A stretch of 64,000 nt of DNA from Novosphingobium sp. PC22D (GTDB taxonomy: Bacteria > Pseudomonadota > Alphaproteobacteria > Sphingomonadales > Sphingomonadaceae), in contig NZ_MWMO01000010.1 of NCBI RefSeq assembly GCF_002556635.1, positions 98,964 through 162,963 of the forward strand, given 5' to 3'. This document shows positions 17,141 through 24,793 of this stretch, one piece after another. The position numbers and the translations under genes are program-made. Each line of letters opens with the position of its first letter. The stretch's first letter is position 1. The notes beneath the pieces are model-generated. The model ran no database searches. It was not told the origin of the DNA and saw nothing but the letters and a program-made list of their open reading frames with translations.

Positions 17141-18124
17141 ATGTTTTCCGCGATCGTGATCGACAAGTCCGACGACGGCCAGACCGTCACGATGCAACAG
17201 CTTGACGAGAGCGCGCTGCCCGAGGGGGACGTGACGATCGACGTCGCTTTCTCGACGCTCAACTTCAAGGACGGCCTGGCGATCACCGGGGCTTCGCCGG
17301 TCGTGCGCAAGTTTCCGATGGTGCCCGGGATCGACCTCGTCGGCACGGTGACCGAAAGCAGTCACGCGGACTGGAAAGCCGGTGACACGGTTGTCCTGAA
17401 CGGCTGGGGCGTGGGCGAAACGCACTGGGGCGGTCTTGCGCAAAAAGCGCGGCTGAAGGGCGATTGGCTGGTTCCGTTGCCCTCGGCCTTCGCGCCCGCG
17501 CAGGCGATGGCGATCGGCACCGCCGGCTACACCGCCGCGCTGTGCGTCGACGCGCTGGTCGACTTCGGTGTGACGCCCGAACAGGGCGAGGTGCTGGTGA
17601 CGGGCGCGACCGGTGGCGTCGGATCGGTCGCGATCGCGCTGCTCAAGGCGCTCGGCTTCACTGTCGTCGCGCTGACCGGCAAGACGAGCGAGGAAGGCTA
17701 CCTCAAGGGCCTCGGCGCCGACGCGGTGATGGACCGGGCCGAGATGTCCGAAAAGGGCAAGCCGCTCCAGAAGGAGCGCTGGGCCGGCGTGGTCGATGCG
17801 GCGGGCAGCTTCACCCTCGCCAACGCACTGGCGCAGACGAAATACGGCGGCGCGGTCGCGGCTTGCGGGCTCGCGCAGGGCGCCGATCTCCCGGCGACCG
17901 TGATGCCCTTCATCCTGCGCGGCGTTTCGCTGCTCGGGATCGACAGCGTGATGGCGCCCAAGACCAAGCGTCTCAAGGCCTGGGATCGGCTCGCGCGCGA
18001 TCTCGATCCCGACAAGCTCGAGGCGATCGGCACGAAGATCGGTCTGGGCGAGGCGATCGAGACTGCCAAGAAGTTCATGTCGGGCGAGGTGAAGGGCCGC
18101 TATATCGTCGATGTGAATGCCTGA
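17141..18124 (+). CDS. AcuI/YhdH-type acrylyl-CoA reductase-like MDR oxidoreductase
   Basis: A 327-residue zinc-free medium-chain reductase. [14 protein letters not shown] (near 33-46), the NADP loop [19 protein letters not shown] (about 154-172) and the end [12 protein letters not shown] are characteristic of the YhdH/AcuI family, which reduces acrylyl-CoA and similar enoyl compounds with NADPH. Start at 17141 is favoured by AGAGGA eight bases upstream; an ATG at 17123 would add six residues. It begins a run of four same-strand genes (ligase, NTF2-like, MarR). Confidence 0.88.
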   Translation: MFSAIVIDKSDDGQTVTMQQLDESALPEGDVTIDVAFSTLNFKDGLAITGASPVVRKFPMVPGIDLVGTVTESSHADWKAGDTVVLNGWGVGETHWGGLAQKARLKGDWLVPLPSAFAPAQAMAIGTAGYTAALCVDALVDFGVTPEQGEVLVTGATGGVGSVAIALLKALGFTVVALTGKTSEEGYLKGLGADAVMDRAEMSEKGKPLQKERWAGVVDAAGSFTLANALAQTKYGGAVAACGLAQGADLPATVMPFILRGVSLLGIDSVMAPKTKRLKAWDRLARDLDPDKLEAIGTKIGLGEAIETAKKFMSGEVKGRYIVDVNA

Positions 18125-18169
18125 GCCACGGTCCTGAACGGGATCGGGCAGCGGAGAGGAGATAACGGC

Positions 18170-19870
18170 GTGAGCGACAAGTCCCGAGGGATGTCGATCG
18201 TGCGCGGCGTGCCGCTCGACGAGGAACAGGGAGTCGGCGCGCTCACGCTCGGCGGCTACCTGCGCGAGATCGCCGGGCGTTATGGCCCGCGCGAGGCGGC
18301 GCGCATCCGCATCGACGGCAAAGTGACGAGCTGGACCTACGACGATCTGCTTGCCCGTTCGCTGGAGGTCGCGCGCGCGCTGGTCGCTTGCGGCGTCGGC
18401 AAGGGCACGCGCGTCGCGATCATCCAGACCAACCGGCTCGAGTTCCTCTCGAGCCTGTTCGGCACCGCGCTCGCGGGCGGGGTCGCGACGACGATCAGCA
18501 CCTTCTTCACCGGTCCCGAGGTCGAGGAAGTGCTGCGCCAGTCCTGCGCCTCGGTGGTCCTGCTCGAGCGCAAGGTGCTCAAGAAGGACTTCGGCGAGAT
18601 CCTGACCGCGCTCGAACCGGCGATCGCCACCACGGCGCCGGGCGCGCTCGCCTCGCGCAAGTTTCCCTATCTGCGCGTGCTCGCCTCGGTCGACAGCGAC
18701 GAGGGGATGGGCGCGATCGAGGGCTGGCGGGGGTTCCTGTCGCGCGGCGAGGGCGTCGCCGACGATCTCGTCCATGCCATGGCCGATGCCGTCGCGCCGA
18801 GCGATCCGGGACTGCTGTTCTTCTCGTCCGGCTCGACCGGCAAGGCCAAGGGCATCCTGTGCGCGCACCGTGCGCCGTGCCTGCAGCTCTGGCGCTGGCC
18901 GCACTGGTATCGCATCGATCCCGATGCCCCGCCGCGCACATGGTCGGCCAACGGGTTCTTCTTCTCGGGCAACTTCGCGATGACGCTGGGCGGCACGCTC
19001 AGCAGCGGCGGCACGATCATCCTCCAGCGCTGGTTCGATGCCGCCGAGGCGGTGCAGCTCATGGCCGAGGAAAAGGTCTCGATGCCGATCGCATGGCCGC
19101 ATCAATGGCCCCAGCTCGCCGAAGCACCGGGCTACGAGACGGCGGATCTTTCGGCGATGCGCTATGTCGACCGCAAGATGCCGATCGCGCGCCATCCCAC
19201 GATCCACTCGTCCTGGGACGAGCCCGGCCACGCCTACGGCAGCACCGAAACCTTCACTCTGATCTCGGTCTATCCGGCAAATACGCCCGAAGAGGTTACG
19301 GGCGCGAGCCACGGGCCTCCGACCGCCGGATCGACCATCAAGATCGTCGATCCGCTGACGGGCGAGACCATGCCGCTCGGCGAACGGGGGGAGATCGCAG
19401 TGAAGGGGCCGACGATGATGCTCGGCTATCTCGGTATTCCGCTCGACGAGACGCTCGACGACGAGGGCTTTTTCCGTACCAACGACGGCGGCTATGTCGA
19501 TGCGCAGGGGCGGTTGTTCTGGGAAGGACGGCTCAACGACATCATCAAGACCGGCGGCGCCAACGTGTCGCCGCTCGAAATCGACGCGGTGATCCGGACC
19601 TGTCCGGGCGTGGCGATCTCGCAGACCGTCGGCGTGCCCGACGAGCTGTTGGGCGAACGCGTCGTCACCTGTATCGTGCCCGTCGAAGGCGCGCACCTCG
19701 ATGCCGAGACAATCCGCACTTTTGCGCGTGAGCGGCTCGCCGCCTTCAAGGTGCCGCGCGCCGTGCTCTTCGTCGAGGAGGCGGATCTCCAGACCACCGG
19801 CAGCGCGAAAATCAAGACCGCCGACTTGCGCAAGCTGGCGGCGCAGCGGCTCGAAGCCGAAGCGGTCTGA
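18170..19870 (+). CDS. Acyl-CoA synthetase (AMP-forming)
   Basis: A 566-residue ANL-superfamily ligase that would make an acyl-AMP and then acyl-CoA. Motifs: phosphate loop LFFSSGSTGKAKG (about 218-230), adenine motif YGSTETF, GYLGIP...DEGFFRTNDGGYVD, hinge GRLNDIIKTGGANVSP, and the C-terminal Lys region TGSAKIKTADLRK. GTG start at 18170 has GGAGAGGAG upstream; an ATG at 18191 is a weaker alternative. Followed after 11 bp by an NTF2-like gene. Substrate unknown. Confidence 0.92.
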   Translation: MSDKSRGMSIVRGVPLDEEQGVGALTLGGYLREIAGRYGPREAARIRIDGKVTSWTYDDLLARSLEVARALVACGVGKGTRVAIIQTNRLEFLSSLFGTALAGGVATTISTFFTGPEVEEVLRQSCASVVLLERKVLKKDFGEILTALEPAIATTAPGALASRKFPYLRVLASVDSDEGMGAIEGWRGFLSRGEGVADDLVHAMADAVAPSDPGLLFFSSGSTGKAKGILCAHRAPCLQLWRWPHWYRIDPDAPPRTWSANGFFFSGNFAMTLGGTLSSGGTIILQRWFDAAEAVQLMAEEKVSMPIAWPHQWPQLAEAPGYETADLSAMRYVDRKMPIARHPTIHSSWDEPGHAYGSTETFTLISVYPANTPEEVTGASHGPPTAGSTIKIVDPLTGETMPLGERGEIAVKGPTMMLGYLGIPLDETLDDEGFFRTNDGGYVDAQGRLFWEGRLNDIIKTGGANVSPLEIDAVIRTCPGVAISQTVGVPDELLGERVVTCIVPVEGAHLDAETIRTFARERLAAFKVPRAVLFVEEADLQTTGSAKIKTADLRKLAAQRLEAEAV

Positions 19871-19881
19871 GGGCGGGCGCG

Positions 19882-20310
19882 ATGGAAACGGTACCCGATT
19901 TCGCCGACTGGGTCGCCATCTGCAATCTGAAGGCGCGCTATTGCCGTTTGCTCGACACCCGCGATTGGGATGGCTGGAAGCAGCTCTTCACCGAGGACTG
20001 CGTCGTCGACACGACCGGCAGCGGCGGCAGTCTGGAGCATGGCCGCGACGCGTTCGTCGCCTCGGTTCGCAAGGCGCTCGACGGCGCGGAGACCGCGCAC
20101 CAGGTCCATTCGCCCGAGATCGCGGTGGACGGGGACGAAGCGCATGTCGTCTGGGCGATGCAGGACAGGGTCAAGAAAGGCGGATGGGCGCTCACCGGTT
20201 ACGGCCACTACGAGGAGCGCTGCGTGCGCACGCCGCAAGGCTGGAAGATCGCCTCGCAGAAGCTCACGCGGCTGATCATGGAAATGGCCCCGGGGGCCGA
20301 CGCGGATTGA
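19882..20310 (+). CDS. NTF2-like / SnoaL-type small protein
   Basis: A 142-residue cone-fold protein of the nuclear-transport-factor-2-like superfamily, with the usual N-terminal pattern KARYCRLLDTRDWDGWKQLFTEDC (helix then strand; Tyr20 and Asp25-Asp29 region) and C-terminal strands HYEERCVRTPQGWKI. Such proteins act as isomerases, dehydratases or aldolases on ring or CoA-linked intermediates, as in steroid delta-isomerase. It lies 11 bp after the acyl-CoA ligase stop, so is almost surely in its operon. Confidence 0.8.
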   Translation: METVPDFADWVAICNLKARYCRLLDTRDWDGWKQLFTEDCVVDTTGSGGSLEHGRDAFVASVRKALDGAETAHQVHSPEIAVDGDEAHVVWAMQDRVKKGGWALTGYGHYEERCVRTPQGWKIASQKLTRLIMEMAPGADAD

Positions 20311-20372
20311 CTCCGGCGGGGGCGGGCGAGATTGCGCTGGTCAATTTCGGGCCCACCCGGTAACGCCCGGTG

Positions 20373-20816
20373 ATGGACGAGAACTTGGGAACCACGATTT
20401 CGCAAGTTGCAAGGCTGCTTCGCCGCTCGTTCGATGAACGCGCCCGGGCCATGGGGGTGACGCGTCCGCAATGGCAGGTCCTGTCGGCGCTCAGGCGCCA
20501 CGAGGGCATCAAGCAGGGCGGTCTTGCGGAAATTCTCGAGGTCGAACCGATCACCGCCGGCCGGATGATCGACCGGCTGCAGGAAGCGGGGCTGGTTGAA
20601 CGCCGGCCCGATCCCGCCGACCGCCGAGTCTGGCGTCTGTGCATGACCGACCGGGGCCGCGAGCTGCTGGACCAGATCCGGCCGCTGGGAGACGAAACGT
20701 CGGAAATGGCCTTCGAGGGCGTGTCGCAGAGCGACCGCCTTCAGCTCTACGAGACGCTCGTGAAGGTGCGGGCCAACCTGGCGCGCCGCGCCGACGCGGA
20801 AGACTGCGCCTCTTGA
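20373..20816 (+). CDS. MarR-family transcriptional regulator
   Basis: A 147-residue winged-helix regulator. The recognition region GGLAEILEVEPITAGRMIDR (about 49-68) is followed by the wing LVERRPDPADRRVWRLCMTD. ATG 20373 is preceded by a GTG codon that could add one residue. It sits last in the AcuI-ligase-NTF2 run, 93 bp before an SDR gene. The perfect palindrome 30 bp after its stop is a likely binding site. Confidence 0.9.
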   Translation: MDENLGTTISQVARLLRRSFDERARAMGVTRPQWQVLSALRRHEGIKQGGLAEILEVEPITAGRMIDRLQEAGLVERRPDPADRRVWRLCMTDRGRELLDQIRPLGDETSEMAFEGVSQSDRLQLYETLVKVRANLARRADAEDCAS

Positions 20817-20845
20817 GCAAGGCCGCCCCGGGCCGGGCCGGGCAA

Positions 20846-20863
20846 CTATCGTGAGCACGATAG
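20846..20863. promoter_or_regulatory. Candidate MarR operator, CTATCGTG-AG-CACGATAG
   Basis: A perfect 8-bp inverted repeat with a 2-bp spacer lies between the marR stop (20816) and the SDR start (20910). Length, symmetry and position before the SDR-aldehyde dehydrogenase operon fit a MarR-family dimer site. No second copy was found by eye in the window. Confidence 0.55.
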
Positions 20864-20909
20864 GGCCGCGCTTGTAGTAGCCCGCGATTTACCGGACATC
20901 TGCGATCAA

Positions 20910-21671
20910 ATGACAAACGCCTCGGGAGGATCTGTGGGCAAGACGATCGTAATCACCGGTGCCGGGCTCGGCTTGGGCCGCGCGCTCGCGCGGCGCTTCG
21001 CGAAAGAGGGCGAGACCGTCGTCCTGCTCGGCCGCACGCTCGCGAAAGTGCAGGCGCTTGCCGAGGAACTGGGCGGCGATAGTTATGCGGTGGAGTGCGA
21101 TGTCGCCGAGCCGGATTCGGTGCGCGCCGCGTTCAAGACGATCGCCGAGAAGTCGGGCACGATCGACGTCCTGATCAACAACGCCGCGGTGTTCGAGCCC
21201 TTCACGATCGAAGAAGCGCGCGACGATCACATTCAGTCGATCATCGCGATCAACCTCGCCGGGCCGATCTACTGCGCGCGCGCCGCCATCCCGCTGATGC
21301 GGGCGGGGGGCTGCATCATCAACGTCGGCAGCGAATCCGTTGTCCAGCCTTTCGCCATGCTCTCGCTCTACCAGTGCACCAAGGCGGGGCTCGAGAAGCT
21401 GACCGAGGCGCTGGCATCCGAGCTCGACGAGAAGGGCATCCGCGTCTGTCTCGTGCGCGCCGGCCAGATGTTCGAGGAGGGCAAGCAGACCGGATGGGAC
21501 CCCGAGGTCTCGATGCGCTTCGCGCAGGGCTGCGCCAAGAACGGGCTCAACCTGATGGAGCGCCCGATCAGCCACGTCGATTCGGTTACGGGCGCGTTCC
21601 GCACGATCATCGATTTTCCCCCAGACGCACGCATCCCCTTCCTCGCGATCGAGGCTCGCAGGCCTTCCTGA
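20910..21671 (+). CDS. SDR-family oxidoreductase
   Basis: A 253-residue short-chain dehydrogenase. Cofactor loop TGAGLGLG (16-23), NNAAVF after strand 4, active-site Tyr154 and Lys158 (YQCTK). The C-terminus differs from classical SDRs (no DGG ending; ends IDFPPDARIPFLAIEARRPS), suggesting a distinct subgroup. GGGAGGATCTGTG lies inside its first codons, so a GTG start at about 20934 is an alternative. First gene of SDR-ALDH-TetR. Confidence 0.87.
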   Translation: MTNASGGSVGKTIVITGAGLGLGRALARRFAKEGETVVLLGRTLAKVQALAEELGGDSYAVECDVAEPDSVRAAFKTIAEKSGTIDVLINNAAVFEPFTIEEARDDHIQSIIAINLAGPIYCARAAIPLMRAGGCIINVGSESVVQPFAMLSLYQCTKAGLEKLTEALASELDEKGIRVCLVRAGQMFEEGKQTGWDPEVSMRFAQGCAKNGLNLMERPISHVDSVTGAFRTIIDFPPDARIPFLAIEARRPS

Positions 21672-21705
21672 GAGCGCGGTTTGAATTTTCGACAAGGATA
21701 AGCTC

Positions 21706-23196
21706 ATGACCCTTCTTCCCGATGCGAAGCTCTTTATCGACGGCGAACTGCGCGACGCGACCGGCGGCGCGACCTTCGATGTCATCAGCCCCTGGACCGG
21801 CGAAGTCGTCGGCAAGGCCGCCGATGCCGCGCCCGAAGACGTCGAGGCGGCGATCGTTGCGGCGCGCAAGGCCTTCGACGAGACCGACTGGGGCTCTGAC
21901 GAGAACCGTCAGAACCGCTTCGAGCTGGTCAAGAAGTACCGCGAGCTGTTCGAGCAGAACCGCGAACGGCTCGCCCAGCTTGCGATTCACGAGGCGGGCG
22001 CGGCGCAGGGCGCGGTCTACCGCGCGCACGTGAACATGGCGCTCGACGGCTGGGACGATTACCTCGCCGTGTTCCCCAAGGTGGAATGGGAAAAGGACTA
22101 CGGCGAGAAGGAGGCTTTCGGCGCGATCCACAAGCGCGTCGGCGTGCGTGAACCGATCGGTGTGGTCGGCGCGATCACGCCCTGGAACGTGCCGCTCTAC
22201 GTCAATATCGGCAAGGTCGTCGCGGCGCTGCTCGCGGGCTGCACCGTGATCCTCAAGCCCGCGCCCGATACGCCGGGCATGGGCGCGATCTTCGGCGAAC
22301 TGGCCGCGCAGGCGGGCTTTCCCAAGGGCGTGATCAACGTCGTGTTCGGATCGGACCCGGCGCAGGCCGGCGAGATGCTGGTCACCGACCCGCGCGTCGA
22401 CCTGATCTCGTTCACCGGATCGACCGGTGTCGGCAAGCGCATCATGGAAAAGGGCGCGGCGACCCTGAAGCGCGTGTTCCTCGAACTGGGCGGCAAGTCG
22501 GCCAAGATCGTGTGCGACGACGCGCCCAACTTCCCGATGGAAGTGGCGATGACGATGCTGGTGTTTCACGCCGGACAAGGCTGCGCCGTGCAATCGCGCC
22601 TGCTCGTCCCGAAGAGCCGTTACGAGGAGGCCAAGCAGATCCTCAAGGGCGCCTACATGCACTTCGGCGACAACTGGGGCAGTGCCGAGGACCCCGAGCA
22701 CATCATGGGCCCGGTGATTTCCAAGCGGCAGATGGAACGCGTGAAAAGCTACATCGATCTCGGTGTCGAGGAGGGCGCGACCTTGCTGCACGGCGGGCAG
22801 ATCCGCACCGACAAGGGCGGCGGCTACTTCGTCGAGCCGACCGTCTTCGTCGACGTGACCAACGACATGCGGATCGCGCAGGAGGAAATTTTTGGTCCCG
22901 TTCTCGTGGTAATCCCCTATGAGGACGATGATGATGCCGTGCGGATCGCAAACGAAAGCAACTATGGCCTGTCGGGAGGCGTCAGTTCGGGCGACCACGA
23001 GCGCGCCATGCGCATCGCCAAGCGGGTGCGGACGGGCTCGATGAGCGTCAACAACGGCATGTGCATCGCGGGCGATATTCCCTTTGGCGGCTACAAGGCG
23101 AGCGGCATGGGCCGCGAATGGGGCGTCGAGGGCATCGAGGAATACACCGACATGAAGATGCTCGCCTGGCCCGTGGGCCAGGTCGAGGCGGCCTGA
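21706..23196 (+). CDS. NAD(P)-dependent aldehyde dehydrogenase
   Basis: A 496-residue aldehyde dehydrogenase. The Asn-containing TPWNVPLYVNI, general base Glu260 (LELGGKSAKI) and nucleophile Cys293 (HAGQGCAVQS) are intact, as is the C-terminal FGGYKASGMGRE. Oxidises an aldehyde to the acid, which the neighbouring acyl-CoA ligases could then activate. Begins 34 bp after the SDR gene and ends 9 bp before a TetR gene. Confidence 0.95.
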   Translation: MTLLPDAKLFIDGELRDATGGATFDVISPWTGEVVGKAADAAPEDVEAAIVAARKAFDETDWGSDENRQNRFELVKKYRELFEQNRERLAQLAIHEAGAAQGAVYRAHVNMALDGWDDYLAVFPKVEWEKDYGEKEAFGAIHKRVGVREPIGVVGAITPWNVPLYVNIGKVVAALLAGCTVILKPAPDTPGMGAIFGELAAQAGFPKGVINVVFGSDPAQAGEMLVTDPRVDLISFTGSTGVGKRIMEKGAATLKRVFLELGGKSAKIVCDDAPNFPMEVAMTMLVFHAGQGCAVQSRLLVPKSRYEEAKQILKGAYMHFGDNWGSAEDPEHIMGPVISKRQMERVKSYIDLGVEEGATLLHGGQIRTDKGGGYFVEPTVFVDVTNDMRIAQEEIFGPVLVVIPYEDDDDAVRIANESNYGLSGGVSSGDHERAMRIAKRVRTGSMSVNNGMCIAGDIPFGGYKASGMGREWGVEGIEEYTDMKMLAWPVGQVEAA

Positions 23197-23205
23197 GCCT
23201 AGCGC

Positions 23206-23946
23206 GTGGACGTGGCGGCCGGGCGGAGCGAAGGGACGGAGGACGAGCGCGACTCGCGTTCGCAGCGTCTCGCCGCTTTCGACGGATCGGCCGCCACGGC
23301 TGTCAGCCACAACCTCAACGGGCAAAAACTCGGCCGCAAGGGCAGGGTCACGCGCGAGCGGATCCTGGCCGCGGCGGCCGACCTCATCGAGGAGGCTGGC
23401 GAGGACCAGGTCACGCTCAGCGCGATCGCGCGCCGTGCCTCGCTCGGGATGAGTTCGCTCTACAACTACTTCTCCGACCTCACCGAAGTCGTCCTCGCGG
23501 TGCTCGATCCGGTCATGACCGCGGGACGGGAGGAATTCGAAGCCCTGCTCGAGGACTACTGGCCGGACGATGTCCTGCCGCAACGGTGCCAGGCGTTCGT
23601 TGCGGCCTATCACCGTTTCTGGTCGCGCTATTCCGGCCTGCTGCACTTGCGCAACAGCATGGCCGATCAGTTCGACCTGCGCATGATGCGCGAACGCGTC
23701 GCTTCCACCAGTCCGCTGATCGGCATGCTCGAACGGCAGATGGACCGTAACGCGACGAACGGTGCCGATGTCCAGTCGATGGCGACGGTGCTGATGACCG
23801 GCATCGAGCGTTCGATCACGCTCGCCACCGACCGGCGGCTGCACCGCATGGTCGGCTTTGGCGCGCAGCGCGATCAGGTCGATGTCCGCAATTCGGTCGC
23901 GCGGCTGATGGAACTGGGGATACGCGACATGCGCGCGCAGGCCTGA
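23206..23946 (+). CDS. TetR-family transcriptional regulator
   Basis: A 246-residue regulator with a longer N-terminal tail (about 45 residues) before the TetR helix-turn-helix (RERILAAAADLIEEAG...VTLSAIARRASLGMSSLYNY, about 49-90). The start used is GTG 23206, nine bases after the ALDH stop; later starts cannot be excluded because the tail is not conserved in type. It ends 2 bp before the convergent enoyl-CoA hydratase gene. Confidence 0.85.
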   Translation: MDVAAGRSEGTEDERDSRSQRLAAFDGSAATAVSHNLNGQKLGRKGRVTRERILAAAADLIEEAGEDQVTLSAIARRASLGMSSLYNYFSDLTEVVLAVLDPVMTAGREEFEALLEDYWPDDVLPQRCQAFVAAYHRFWSRYSGLLHLRNSMADQFDLRMMRERVASTSPLIGMLERQMDRNATNGADVQSMATVLMTGIERSITLATDRRLHRMVGFGAQRDQVDVRNSVARLMELGIRDMRAQA

Positions 23947-23948
23947 GC

Positions 23949-24776
23949 CTATCGGCCCTTCTTGCCCTTGCCGCCGACGTTCTTGAGGTATTCCTCCATC
24001 CCCTTGATGTAGTCGGGATTGAGCATCAGCGCCGAATTGGCCATGCGTTCGACATGGCGCGCGGTGTCGCGGCCGACTTCGGCGCACATCTCGATCGCGA
24101 TCTTCGCCGCGCCCATCTGCTCGCCGTTCTGCTTGGCAAGGTGCCGGCAGAAGGCCATGACCTCGTCCTCGAAGGTGTCGTCGGAATAGACCTGATGGAC
24201 GAGCCCCATGGTGAAGGCCATGTCCGCGCTCGCGGGCTGGTTGGCCATGATCAGCCAGCGCGCCCAGTGCGGGCCGCAGATGCGCGTCAGCCGCGAGACG
24301 CCGCTCGAGGCGGGAAGCACGCCGAACAGGCCCTCGGGGAACGCATAGCCTGCGCTCTTGGCAGCGAGGCGGAAATCGCACGACAGGCTCATCTCGAGAC
24401 CGCCGCCCACGCACATCGCGTGATGCGCGACGACGAAGGGCTTCTCGATATGCTCCATCTCGTCCCAGAGCTGCTGCATGTTGTTGAGGTTGAGCCGGTG
24501 GTTCTCGCGGATCGCCCGCGCCGAACTGACGCCCGAAACGGTTTTGGAAACGACGTTCTGGTTGCCGCCGCGCAAGTCCGCGCCCGAGCTGAAATAGCGC
24601 CCGGTCGAACGGATCAACATGACCTTGAGCTCGGGTGTGTCGCGAAAGCGCAGCACTGCCTCGGTCAGAAGGTCCATCATGTCGCGCGAGATGGCGTTGA
24701 GCTTTTCCGGCCGGTTCAGCGTGGCGATCAGGATGCCGTCGCGATCTTCGGTGAGCAGGTGCGGTTCGTCGGACAT
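23949..24776 (-). CDS. Enoyl-CoA hydratase/isomerase family protein
   Basis: A 275-residue crotonase-fold protein. Both catalytic Glu positions are kept: Glu in GGGLEMSLSCD and Glu in FPEGLFGVLP. Oxyanion-hole segment FSSGADLRGG is present. Ends with a Lys/Gly-rich tail (GGKGKKGR). ATG 24776 follows the acyl-CoA dehydrogenase stop by 17 bp, so dehydrogenation and hydration genes are paired as in beta-oxidation. Confidence 0.93.
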   Translation of the reverse strand: MSDEPHLLTEDRDGILIATLNRPEKLNAISRDMMDLLTEAVLRFRDTPELKVMLIRSTGRYFSSGADLRGGNQNVVSKTVSGVSSARAIRENHRLNLNNMQQLWDEMEHIEKPFVVAHHAMCVGGGLEMSLSCDFRLAAKSAGYAFPEGLFGVLPASSGVSRLTRICGPHWARWLIMANQPASADMAFTMGLVHQVYSDDTFEDEVMAFCRHLAKQNGEQMGAAKIAIEMCAEVGRDTARHVERMANSALMLNPDYIKGMEEYLKNVGGKGKKGR

Positions 24777-24793
24777 TCGTGAATTACTCCGGC

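Noticed and set aside
16247..19696. Open frame of about 1150 codons antisense to tetR, acuI and the acyl-CoA ligase
   Set aside because: Spans three well-supported genes in antisense and has no recognisable motif; composition artefact.
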